Counted from the first letter of the stretch, positions 1-6,849 are shown. The stretch: 13,367 nucleotides of DNA from CAYNND01 sp964528735 (GCA_964528735.1 CAZGUV010000023.1:1-13367); one strand, 5' to 3'. Numbers and translations are program-made. The notes: generated from the sequence alone by a model not told the origin.

Positions 1-1140
<1,140 letters not shown>

Positions 1141-1151
<11 letters not shown>

Positions 1152-1181
1152 TGTGTGGAGTTCTGAGAACCACTAAGTTCT
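1141..1181 (-). ncRNA. Paired hairpins at the pre-23S 5' end
   Basis: Two adjacent inverted repeats flank the predicted mature 23S 5' end. TCAGAACT (1141-1148) and AGTTCTGA (1159-1166) form an 8-bp stem with a 10-nt loop. AGAAC (1166-1170) and GTTCT (1177-1181) form a second 5-bp stem. The first stem pairs leader RNA with about nucleotides 4-11 of mature 23S, a segment that in mature ribosomes normally pairs with the 3' end of 23S (helix 1). The two AGAAC and two GTTCT elements can pair in more than one way. A role in precursor processing or folding is inference. Confidence 0.45.
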
Positions 1182-1221
1182 TTGCATCTCTCATTCGATT
1201 CCTATCAATATGAGAAGATGA

Positions 1222-1244
1222 CGTGACACTCTACATGTGTCACG
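1222..1244 (-). repeat. Inverted repeat/hairpin in 23S leader
   Basis: CGTGACAC (1222-1229) and GTGTCACG (1237-1244) are perfect 8-bp arms around a 7-nt loop. It lies about 70 nt upstream of the mature 23S 5' end and about 25 nt downstream of the predicted 23S promoter, so it would be transcribed in the pre-rRNA leader. No T-run follows on either strand, so it is not a terminator. It could be an RNase III-type processing stem or a protein site; the sequence does not decide. Confidence 0.5.
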
Positions 1245-1268
1245 ATTTGATGAAATACAATTTTTGTC

Positions 1269-1296
1269 ATTCTATTAAGTGATTGAAATCACTCAA
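1269..1296 (-). promoter_or_regulatory. Candidate 23S rRNA promoter
   Basis: On the minus strand, a TTGAGT box (1296-1291) is followed after 16 nt by TAGAAT (1274-1269). The same TTGAGT hexamer occurs in the candidate promoter of the CHASE gene, and TAGAAT is the -10-like hexamer of the 6877-8346 gene. Initiation around 1262 would give a pre-23S leader of about 110 nt. The promoter is overlapped by a 28-bp palindrome. No recognisable boxA antitermination site was found in the leader. Confidence 0.45.
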
Positions 1297-1299
1297 TAG
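1272..1299. repeat. 28-bp palindrome over the 23S promoter
   Basis: The left arm 1272-1284 (CTATTaAGTGATT) and right arm 1287-1299 (AATCACTcAATAG) are complementary over 12 of 13 positions, with a 2-bp centre. It spans from inside the -10 hexamer through the -35 hexamer of the candidate 23S promoter, which is where a dimeric repressor or activator would bind. It could instead act as an RNA hairpin if transcription starts further upstream. No T-tract follows. Confidence 0.5.
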
Positions 1300-1403
1300 C
1301 CTGCAATTGATTTATGAGTTGTTGTTCCGCTCCAGTGGTTATCGCGTCATATCTTTCGTGACGACAACATGTGCGGAGATGTAATTGTCAAAGTACAAAC
1401 TTT

Positions 1404-1425
1404 AAAAAATGCCGCTTCCCGCGGC
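1404..1425 (-). terminator. Rho-independent terminator ahead of 23S gene
   Basis: On the minus strand, GCCGC (1425-1421), loop GGGAA, GCGGC (1415-1411), then A and six T (1409-1404). The stem is all G-C and the U-run is immediate. It ends transcripts coming from the promoter at 1495-1524 and any read-through from the peptidase gene. Its 5' arm shares three bases (1423-1425) with another possible stem, 1423-1428/1458-1463, so the terminator and that stem cannot both form fully. Confidence 0.75.
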
Positions 1426-1450
1426 GACTGTCGTAACGAGCAAACGCTCA

Positions 1451-1483
1451 TTAGTGTGTCGCCTGCTGGTGGGTGGTATTCAT
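1451..1483 (-). CDS. Possible 10-residue leader peptide (MNTTHQQATH)
   Basis: An ATG 5-7 nt from the expected transcript start opens a frame reading MNTTHQQATH, ending at TAA with an in-frame TGA directly behind it. Three Thr, two His and two Gln codons make it non-random in look, but at 10 codons chance is a serious alternative. Codons 7-9 carry the 5' arm of stem P2. A ribosome reaching the stop would mask that arm and leave the terminator free to form. A ribosome held at Thr3-His5 would leave P2 free, and P2 competes with the terminator. This is the geometry of ribosome-mediated attenuation, but what lies downstream is 23S rRNA, not an amino-acid operon. There is no Shine-Dalgarno sequence. 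Identity is speculative. Confidence 0.25.
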   Translation of the reverse strand: MNTTHQQATH

Positions 1484-1494
1484 AAAGTTTGCGT

Positions 1495-1524
1495 ACTATA
1501 TACTAGCCCCCTATAGGCTGTCAA
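1495..1524 (-). promoter_or_regulatory. Strong sigma70-type promoter for the small RNA
   Basis: A consensus -35 TTGACA (1524-1519) is followed by overlapping -10 candidates TATATA (1502-1497, 16-nt spacer) and TATAGT (1500-1495, 18-nt spacer). Initiation is expected near 1488-1490. An 11-bp palindrome GAGAGTCTCTC (1527-1537) sits two bases upstream of the -35 box, a possible operator. This is the closest match to consensus in the window. Confidence 0.65.
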
Positions 1525-1565
1525 TAGAGAGTCTCTCCCCAGTCTTGCGCACCTCATAATGGCTC

Positions 1566-1587
1566 AACAAAAGGGCTCCCCAGCACC
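1566..1587 (-). terminator. Weak terminator-like hairpin after the peptidase gene
   Basis: On the minus strand, 12 nt past the peptidase stop, GG-t-GCT pairs with AGC-CC around a GGGG loop (1587-1573), followed by TTTTGTT (1572-1566). The stem is only 5 bp with one bulge, so termination would be partial. The stronger terminator at 1404-1425 may serve as backup. Confidence 0.35.
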
Positions 1588-1598
1588 GCCGTACCCCT

Positions 1599-3224
1599 CT
1601 ATAGATAGGTGCTTCGTACCCACCCATAACCTACCTCTTTGAGTACTGTTTTTAAAGGTGCTTCTGCGCAGAGACTCGCACCCGATTCGATATGGATTAC
1701 CGAGCTCGTTGTATCATTGTTGGTGAGGTTGCGTAGTATTGTTTCTAGGTATGATGCAGTTGTCATTTCAGAAAACTCGACACCATCAAGTACACGCGCT
1801 CGACGCGTAATAAGTGGCGTGATCCCAACGGTATCTTTCCAATCCTGCACTGCACCTTCGTATCTTCCATCAGTAATAAAAAATGCATTGTCTGCAGTGA
1901 CGACTAAATATCCGTGGGTACCCTGAAACCCAATGAGTACTTCAAGTGCACTGCTCACTGACTCCTCTGTCTTTATACATATATATGCGCTCGCGTTATT
2001 TTTTTGCAGTAATGTCTGAATGTGTAGAATATTTTTTTTCTGTTCACCCACAGTCATGACCTTGGGCGGTGTGTGTACGCTTCCATCTCGCGCACTCTCA
2101 TAGACTCGGTGCGGCACATCTATAAGCTTCCTGCTTTCACTACTATCTCCAAACACGCGCGGTCCATCTGGAGTAATCGCAATCATGTCTTCAATGCGCA
2201 TGCCGTACATACCCTCTCTATAGATACCTGGCTCGTTAGTCACAACGTCTCCATTTTGAAATACATGCGGTGATGTTTTAGAAATGTACGGGAGCGCATG
2301 CACGCTTCTCCCTGCGATTCCATGCCCAAGCCCATGTGGCATATCACCCACATATTCGCGTATTGCACGGTCTGCATCTGCAGTCTTATTCCCTATCGCA
2401 TAGAGTGGCGTCGTCAATTCTTGTGCACTCTGCAACCGCTCGTAGTCAGCTACATACGCTGCCCTCAGTACTCCCCGAGTATTTCCAAACCAGTAATTAC
2501 GTGTCATGTCAGTACAGACTCGGTTCATGTATATATTTCCACAATCAATCAACACAGGTTCGCCATTTTTGAGACGACGCTCACCTGAACGATGATGCGG
2601 TATCGCGCCGTGTTCACCAAAGGCAACAATCGCAGGAAAACTCACTTCCCACTGCTTTGCATGTGTAATCACATGTTCAACTTTCTGTGCAAGTTCGTAC
2701 TCTGTCATACCTTCATACATATATGATGGTATCTCTACTTTCATGAAGTGGAGGAGCTCGCTTTGTCCCGCATCCATGAGGTCTATTTCTTCATTTGTCT
2801 TTTCTCTTCGTATCTCGGCTATGATGCTCAAGCGCTCGACGGTGATCTCGCTATTACACACCTTGCATGCATCTATCAATGTGTCATAGAGAGCCCCTTC
2901 AATAGTTGACTCAACAGCAACTCGACCGCTTTGCACTAACTGCACTAATTCATCATGGGCAGAAAAGAAAGTAGAAAAGTCTGTTGCCTCCTCAAGTGAA
3001 TCTGCGGTAATGCACACAATGTGTGGAGTCTCTGTCGACGACTGAAATCCAAGATAGGCATATTCGGGCGAAGGTATTGATTGAGAATCAACAACAAAAA
3101 GCACATCAACTGCTGGCTGCTGGATAGCCATGAACGCCCGCACCTTGCTCACACGAGCCTCAGATTGCCGATCTATTGCATCAACGAGAGCTTGCGGATG
3201 AACTGATGAAAGGTTGCTTCTCAT
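1599..3224 (-). CDS. M24 metallopeptidase (Xaa-Pro aminopeptidase/prolidase-like) with C-terminal creatinase-N-like extension
   Basis: A 541-aa protein of the pita-bread M24 fold, which removes N-terminal residues before proline or cleaves Xaa-Pro dipeptides using a two-metal centre. Residues ~1-130 form a divergent N-terminal alpha/beta domain and ~135-365 the catalytic domain. All five expected metal ligands are visible: D227 (IDCG), D239 (TDMTR), H301 (HGLGHGIAG), E331 (NEPG) and E345 (IEDM). The active-site His of the PHHR motif is at 210. The unusual part is ~391-541, which resembles the N-terminal creatinase/prolidase domain: GFQGTHGYLVVTADNA then ITDGRYEGA, like the 'YLTGFtGS.g.LlVT..g..l.TDGRY' motif of aminopeptidase P. 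That domain normally precedes M24, so the order here is N-M24-N. There is no signal peptide, so it is probably cytosolic. The ATG at 3224 is supported by a TTGAGA-17-TACTCT promoter 7 nt upstream; no Shine-Dalgarno is present. The stop is TAG. Substrate specificity is unknown. Confidence 0.9.
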   Translation of the reverse strand: MRSNLSSVHPQALVDAIDRQSEARVSKVRAFMAIQQPAVDVLFVVDSQSIPSPEYAYLGFQSSTETPHIVCITADSLEEATDFSTFFSAHDELVQLVQSGRVAVESTIEGALYDTLIDACKVCNSEITVERLSIIAEIRREKTNEEIDLMDAGQSELLHFMKVEIPSYMYEGMTEYELAQKVEHVITHAKQWEVSFPAIVAFGEHGAIPHHRSGERRLKNGEPVLIDCGNIYMNRVCTDMTRNYWFGNTRGVLRAAYVADYERLQSAQELTTPLYAIGNKTADADRAIREYVGDMPHGLGHGIAGRSVHALPYISKTSPHVFQNGDVVTNEPGIYREGMYGMRIEDMIAITPDGPRVFGDSSESRKLIDVPHRVYESARDGSVHTPPKVMTVGEQKKNILHIQTLLQKNNASAYICIKTEESVSSALEVLIGFQGTHGYLVVTADNAFFITDGRYEGAVQDWKDTVGITPLITRRARVLDGVEFSEMTTASYLETILRNLTNNDTTSSVIHIESGASLCAEAPLKTVLKEVGYGWVRSTYL

Positions 3225-3231
3225 AGAGTAC

Positions 3232-3260
3232 AGAGTACTGTCCTAATAGATATTTCTCAA
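3232..3260 (-). promoter_or_regulatory. Candidate promoter of the peptidase gene, with flanking palindromes
   Basis: On the minus strand, TTGAGA (3260-3255), a 17-nt spacer, and TACTCT (3237-3232), then 7 nt to the ATG at 3224, so initiation would fall on or beside the start codon. Three perfect short palindromes crowd the 61-bp gap: ATACGCGTAT (3276-3285), TCGAGACTCGA (3261-3271, abutting the -35 box) and AGTACAGAGTACT (3227-3239, over the -10 box). No terminator for the upstream gene is visible in the gap. Confidence 0.5.
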
Positions 3261-3285
3261 TCGAGACTCGAAAAGATACGCGTAT

Positions 3286-4875
3286 TTATTCAGTGGCTTC
3301 CTGCTCTTCGTCCGCGACTTCAACTGTCACCGAATCTGATGCGCGAGTTTTCCTATCTGGGGCGAGACATTCCACCCTAAAGTCACTTGTTTCGTATAAC
3401 TTGCCGAGGATGTATCCTGAACGCCCAACTTCCTTGAAGCACTTTGGACTTTCCTTTCCATACCGGTCACATCCTGGTCCATAGACTACACATGATGCAG
3501 TGTTCTGACTTCTCCATGAAACTTTCACCTCATCGCCGACTGACGCACGCGGAGGCTCCGCGAAGATACGCACCGAAGGAAGTACTGATGCATTTTGCCC
3601 AGAAGTCTTTTTTCCTCCTATACCAGTAAATGTTGTGTTTTCGTTACCACCACTCATGACCGTGACTCGACATGATTTTCGCGCAAACTCTTTGCCGAAC
3701 TTATCTCGACAACGCACGACATAGGTGGAGTCCCTGAGGGGAGTCATGTCGACTGATCCTTCAGTATCTCCTCCAGTCGAGAATTCTCCATCTTCAGTAC
3801 TACTGCCATACGATGAACCAGTCACCGCAACACATGACCACGCGATTGTTGCGGACTCGCCTTGACGTATAGTGCCCGGATCACACGTGAGCAGCACTTT
3901 GTTTTTTAGTGTTGTCGGGTCTTCGTCATCGGGAGTGATTGGATCACTATCATCATCCGCAGGCTTCACAAACACTTTGAGTGCAGGCGCACACGTAGTC
4001 GTGCCAATTTCGTTTGCAACTTTAATTGTGTATGTCGTCGTACGCTCCGGAGAGACATCTATTGAGTTGCCTTCGACAATACCGAGACTTCCCTTTTCTG
4101 CAGCACCTCTGTCGTCTGTTGTCGTAAAGTTAATCAATGTCTTTATCGTACCTTTCCCTGTTACATCCCAAGAAAGTGTTGACGCCTCTCCGACCTTTAT
4201 TACTTTTGGTGTTGCGGTGAGTGAATCCTCAGTACACTTTGGAGGCTCGGTCGGCTTATCTTTTCCATAGAGATCATCCCACCACCACGGCTTTTCATCT
4301 TTCTTGTCGTCTTTTTTTTCATCTTCCTTTTTAGGCATCTCAGGCATTTTTGGTTCACCGCCACCTTTCTTATCGTCCTCCTTTTTTTGATCTCCACCGT
4401 CTTTTTTCGGATCTTGCTTGGGGTCCTGTTTCGGGTCTTGCTTTGGATCTTGTTTCGGCTCAGTTTTGGGACTGGTCTTTTTTGCACACTCAGCAGGTCC
4501 ACTCTTGACCATTTCTGCACCGCCTTGCCCTTTACACACTACACATGACTGACCATCGGCAAGTTTGAACGAGTCGTGACACTGACAGATTTTTGATTCT
4601 TTTTCATCAACGGGCTCGTCAGAGATTTTGTTTGGAGTCCCTTTGTCATCAATCTGATATTTGAGCTGTGGTCCCCATCGCTTTGGGCTCTTTTTTTTCT
4701 TCTCTTCCTCGTTTTTTTCTTGCGCCTTTTTCTCTGCAGCCTTCATATCCTCACCTTCACATTTGTTCGAGACTGCTTCAGCAAAAATTGAGCGAGCGAC
4801 GATATCAGGAGAAAAGGCGGTTACTCCTAAATGAAATACGCACAACGCAAGAGGCACAAACACAAGTGTCTTCAT
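3286..4875 (-). CDS. Secreted Lys/Asp-rich protein with three Ig-like domains
   Basis: A 529-aa exported protein, family not recognised by name. Residues 1-~21 are a signal peptide (MKT, hydrophobic core, VTA). About 46-66 is a highly charged Lys/Glu stretch. About 96-131 is a small Cys cluster (CQC, CVVC and two single Cys) that looks EGF-like or zinc-ribbon-like. About 135-210 is a low-complexity Lys/Asp/Pro linker with tandem PKQD units, ending in PWWWDD (197-201). Three Ig-like beta-sandwich repeats follow, at ~214-304, ~325-408 and ~432-520. The first two have the 'P..I..GESaTi.W' opening and 'T.TY.v.v' closing strands; the third has 'P.raSVGDEVkVSW'. Paired Cys recur in the later domains. 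No C-terminal membrane helix is present, so it is released or held non-covalently. The start is supported by TAAAAT six bases upstream. It is divergent from the PH gene across 114 bp. Adhesion or surface scaffolding is inferred only from domain style. Confidence 0.85.
   Translation of the reverse strand: MKTLVFVPLALCVFHLGVTAFSPDIVARSIFAEAVSNKCEGEDMKAAEKKAQEKNEEEKKKKSPKRWGPQLKYQIDDKGTPNKISDEPVDEKESKICQCHDSFKLADGQSCVVCKGQGGAEMVKSGPAECAKKTSPKTEPKQDPKQDPKQDPKQDPKKDGGDQKKEDDKKGGGEPKMPEMPKKEDEKKDDKKDEKPWWWDDLYGKDKPTEPPKCTEDSLTATPKVIKVGEASTLSWDVTGKGTIKTLINFTTTDDRGAAEKGSLGIVEGNSIDVSPERTTTYTIKVANEIGTTTCAPALKVFVKPADDDSDPITPDDEDPTTLKNKVLLTCDPGTIRQGESATIAWSCVAVTGSSYGSSTEDGEFSTGGDTEGSVDMTPLRDSTYVVRCRDKFGKEFARKSCRVTVMSGGNENTTFTGIGGKKTSGQNASVLPSVRIFAEPPRASVGDEVKVSWRSQNTASCVVYGPGCDRYGKESPKCFKEVGRSGYILGKLYETSDFRVECLAPDRKTRASDSVTVEVADEEQEATE
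4399..4458 (-). repeat. Tandem 12-bp repeat encoding PKQD units
   Basis: Five tandem 4-codon units (PKQD four times, then PKKD) at residues 140-159 of the secreted Ig-like protein. Synonymous positions differ between units (cttg/cctg/gttt variants), so the array is not a fresh slippage product, but its copy number could vary between strains. Confidence 0.85.
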
Positions 4876-4881
4876 AGAGAT

Positions 4882-4887
4882 ATTTTA
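4882..4887 (-). promoter_or_regulatory. -10-like element of the Ig-like protein gene
   Basis: TAAAAT on the minus strand ends six bases before the ATG at 4875 (spacer ATCTCT). This spacing puts the transcription start at or next to the start codon. A -35 box is not convincing; the nearest is TTGGTA at 4913-4908 with an over-long 20-nt spacer. Confidence 0.4.
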
Positions 4888-4927
4888 TCATGCGCCACGC
4901 GATTCACTACCAAGCGTTTTCACAACC

Positions 4928-4947
4928 CTGGCAGGCATCTGCCCCAG
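4928..4947. repeat. GC-rich inverted repeat in the divergent promoter region
   Basis: GGCAG (4930-4934) and CTGCC (4939-4943) pair around GCAT. An alternative pairing CTGGCAG/CTG-cc-CCAG extends to 4928-4947. It lies between the divergent -10 elements at 4882 and 4968, where a shared regulator could bind. No T-run follows, so it is not an obvious terminator. Confidence 0.3.
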
Positions 4948-4967
4948 CCCCGCCTCGGATGAGATAC

Positions 4968-4983
4968 TATAATGTAGTACAAT
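4968..4983 (+). promoter_or_regulatory. Overlapping -10 elements of the PH-domain gene
   Basis: A perfect TATAAT (4968-4973) is followed by TACAAT (4978-4983). The second ends exactly six bases before the ATG at 4990. Initiation from TACAAT would give a leaderless mRNA, and from TATAAT a leader of about 10 nt. There is no Shine-Dalgarno sequence and no clear -35 box. Confidence 0.5.
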
Positions 4984-4989
4984 AGATAT

Positions 4990-5655
4990 ATGCTTGAATA
5001 CGAGCAACGCTATACACTAGGGGTGCGAACGTTTTTGTTCATGTTCCTGAAATATGGATGGTGGCTTTCTATCATCACCGGATTACTTGTATATCTTGGG
5101 CTGCAGTTTGCGTATGGGTCTGCAGGAGTATGGCTCGCGACATTTTTAGGTAATCATCCTGAGTGGTTTCTCGATACGTTTATCATCACACTCATGACTT
5201 TTCTTATTGCTGCTTCTGTTTTTTTTATCGCACTGTTGCGTACATTTGTTTTGTTTAAGCAGTACCAGTTCACTGTCGATAAAAAAGCATTCAAGCTCCG
5301 CAGGGGTATATTTAGAATCCGTGAAATTCGAGTCCCCTATCTCCAGGTAACAACCGTGCGTATCGAACAGCCGTATCATTACCGAATGCTCGGCCTCGCG
5401 CAGGTAGATATCATTTTGAACACTGACTCTGGAATTTCGAAAACGATTCACAACCATAAGAGAAAGGAAGAACAGGACTTTCTCCTTCCTTTGATTGATA
5501 AAAAACGTGCTCACCTACTTTCTAACCACCTCATAAAACACAGCAATGGTGATATAGACGATGAAGAAAGCGAGGACGGTTACGAATACGCTTACGAAGA
5601 CGAAATCCCTGGCGATGAACTCCATGAATGGGAAGTGGTGAACGAACGCAGATAA
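4990..5655 (+). CDS. Bacterial PH-domain (YdbS/YdbT-like) membrane protein
   Basis: A 221-aa integral membrane protein. Two hydrophobic helices (~20-42 and ~60-88) precede a bacterial PH-like domain (~90-170). Its pattern is that of the bPH_2/DUF304 family: a Y-x-F-T-V opening, a basic R-R-G-I-F segment, then VPYLQVTTVRI, and RMLGLAQVDIIL. Such proteins are membrane-anchored with the PH domain in the cytosol, and their molecular role is poorly known. The tail (~186-221) is strongly acidic (DIDDEESEDG and similar), an unusual addition that could bind a basic partner. It is the only plus-strand gene. Its stop TAA (5653-5655) abuts the stop of the convergent CHASE gene with no bases between, so neither gene has room for a private terminator there. 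The start fits the -10 spacing. Function remains unknown. Confidence 0.88.
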   Translation: MLEYEQRYTLGVRTFLFMFLKYGWWLSIITGLLVYLGLQFAYGSAGVWLATFLGNHPEWFLDTFIITLMTFLIAASVFFIALLRTFVLFKQYQFTVDKKAFKLRRGIFRIREIRVPYLQVTTVRIEQPYHYRMLGLAQVDIILNTDSGISKTIHNHKRKEEQDFLLPLIDKKRAHLLSNHLIKHSNGDIDDEESEDGYEYAYEDEIPGDELHEWEVVNERR

Positions 5656-6813
5656 CTATACTTGTTGTTCTATGATTGTACGCTCACTATCATCTGTTGT
5701 GAGTGCTTTGTTGTACGTGCGAAGCATCATGTAGAGCAAGAGACAGAGCACAGCCCAAAAGAGCGCGCTCACGACAAGTGCGATTTGTGGGAGTACTTGC
5801 TCAGTGTCTGTGAGTCCAAAATCTCTTTCTGCGGAATAGATGATAGTCCACGGGCTATCAGCAACGAGTAGTGTCTGCTCGTTTTTCATCGACGCAGAAC
5901 GTTGCCCTGGTGTACCGATATCTGTCGCGAGTGAGTCACCTGCGGCACCGACAAGATTTGGTGTTGCACGCCAATACAAACGTGCAAGTGGTGAGGTGTC
6001 CTCAGGCCTATCATAGAGTGCGACCCCGAGGTCGGTCGTCCCGCGCAACACTGATTCCATAAATGCATCGGCGACAAATGTTGCAAAGACAAAGCCAGCG
6101 AGCGCATCTCTTCGCTCACCAACAGTAAACGTCGAAGCTCCTTCTCTATAGACTGGAGCAAACATAATGAAGCCTGGGTCTTCTGTTTTGTTTGTTCTAT
6201 TTGCGAGCAGTACTCGTTTCGATACAGTAATCGAACCACTGTCACGCGCCCGATTCATCGCCTCTTGTCGCTCGGGGTCAGTCAACATATCGTAGCCGAT
6301 AGATACATCTTGTACGGGTACTGGTGCATCAAAATAGACAACGGCACTATACTCATCGCGTCTTCCTTGAGGGTGTACCTTATACTCGCCATTACCTCGA
6401 CTCCGCTGTGCTGATATATGCTGCGAAAGGTCATTGGCAGAAAATGTACTGATGAAACCGAAGCCTTGCATGCCTGGGTAGCGCCTCGTCACCTGTATCT
6501 CACGGGTGTACCTGCGCCATGCACTCGGATCGAGCTCGCCCAATGTTTCAAATACAACCTTACCCTGCAACAGCGCCTGTTCGTACAGTAGTGCACGCTC
6601 TTTAATGTCCTTACTCAGTCGATCACTTTGAGTCGTGAACCTACTTTCTGCGCGCTGCCCCATGATATCGGTCACATACGCATACCCACCGAAAGTAGCG
6701 CCTGAAAAGAGCGCCAAAAGCGCCACTATCTCGAGCATATTCAAGAGTCGTGATACGACTGTTCTTTGGCGTACGGGAAGTACTCTGACTTTCTTTCGGA
6801 GCGATCGTATCAT
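5656..6813 (-). CDS. CHASE-domain membrane sensor lacking an output domain
   Basis: A 385-aa protein. A basic N-terminus and one helix (~24-47) are followed by an extracytoplasmic CHASE domain (~75-260). Its hallmarks are FETLGELDPSAWRRY, then YPGMQGFGFIS (112-122), GYDMLTDPERQEAMNRARDSG-type motif (173-193), and FAPVYR (218-223). CHASE domains bind small ligands (cytokinins in plants, varied in bacteria) and normally feed a histidine kinase, GGDEF/EAL or cyclase domain. A second helix (~341-364) returns to the cytosol, but only about 20 residues follow, with no kinase, GGDEF, HAMP or other output. It may signal through a separate partner or have lost its output; the reading frame is clean with no sign of a frameshift. 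The start is supported by TTGAGT-17-GATACT located 7 nt upstream. It lies 63 bp downstream of the Trp/Cys-repeat gene. Confidence 0.88.
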   Translation of the reverse strand: MIRSLRKKVRVLPVRQRTVVSRLLNMLEIVALLALFSGATFGGYAYVTDIMGQRAESRFTTQSDRLSKDIKERALLYEQALLQGKVVFETLGELDPSAWRRYTREIQVTRRYPGMQGFGFISTFSANDLSQHISAQRSRGNGEYKVHPQGRRDEYSAVVYFDAPVPVQDVSIGYDMLTDPERQEAMNRARDSGSITVSKRVLLANRTNKTEDPGFIMFAPVYREGASTFTVGERRDALAGFVFATFVADAFMESVLRGTTDLGVALYDRPEDTSPLARLYWRATPNLVGAAGDSLATDIGTPGQRSASMKNEQTLLVADSPWTIIYSAERDFGLTDTEQVLPQIALVVSALFWAVLCLLLYMMLRTYNKALTTDDSERTIIEQQV

Positions 6814-6820
6814 TCTCTAC

Positions 6821-6849
6821 AGTATCACCCGAAAATCAGACTCACTCAA
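6821..6849 (-). promoter_or_regulatory. Candidate promoter of the CHASE gene
   Basis: On the minus strand, TTGAGT (6849-6844), a 17-nt spacer, and GATACT (6826-6821), then 7 nt to the ATG at 6813. The layout is the same as at the peptidase gene. Alternatively TACTGT (6824-6819) is the -10 box, five bases from the ATG. No Shine-Dalgarno is present, and no terminator for the preceding gene is visible in the 63-bp gap. Confidence 0.5.

Larger units (their letters stand above)
1404..1490 (-). ncRNA. Candidate structured small RNA or attenuator leader
   Basis: A transcription unit of about 87 nt is bounded by a strong promoter (1495-1524) and an intrinsic terminator (1404-1425). Inside are stem P2, GGCGAC (1463-1458) with GTCGCC (1428-1423), and nested hairpin P3, AATGAGC/GCTCGTT (1452-1446 with 1441-1435, one G-U pair) with loop GTTT. 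The 5' end AAACTTTA (1490-1483) is perfectly complementary to TAAAGTTT (1404-1397), which starts at the last U of the terminator, so a read-through transcript could close on itself. I do not recognise it as tRNA, 5S, SRP RNA, 6S, tmRNA or RNase P RNA. It may be a free small RNA, or an attenuator acting on the downstream 23S gene; it also contains a 10-codon frame. Confidence 0.5.

Noticed and set aside
1152..1598. A tRNA, 5S, SRP or 6S RNA in the gap beside 23S
   Set aside because: No T-loop GTTCRANNC, no SRP apical GGAAGG...AGCAG motif, no 5S core, and the candidate transcript is too short for 6S RNA; only the unidentified structured RNA is supported.
1554..1598. TAG stop of the peptidase as a read-through site (14 further in-frame codons to TGA)
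   Set aside because: The extension RGTAVLGSPFVEPL is short, shows no M24 motif, and a terminator-like hairpin overlaps it.
5222..5229. Run of eight T in the PH gene as a phase-variation tract
   Set aside because: It is a TTT-TTT Phe stretch within a membrane helix of an AT-rich segment; one short homopolymer is not enough evidence.
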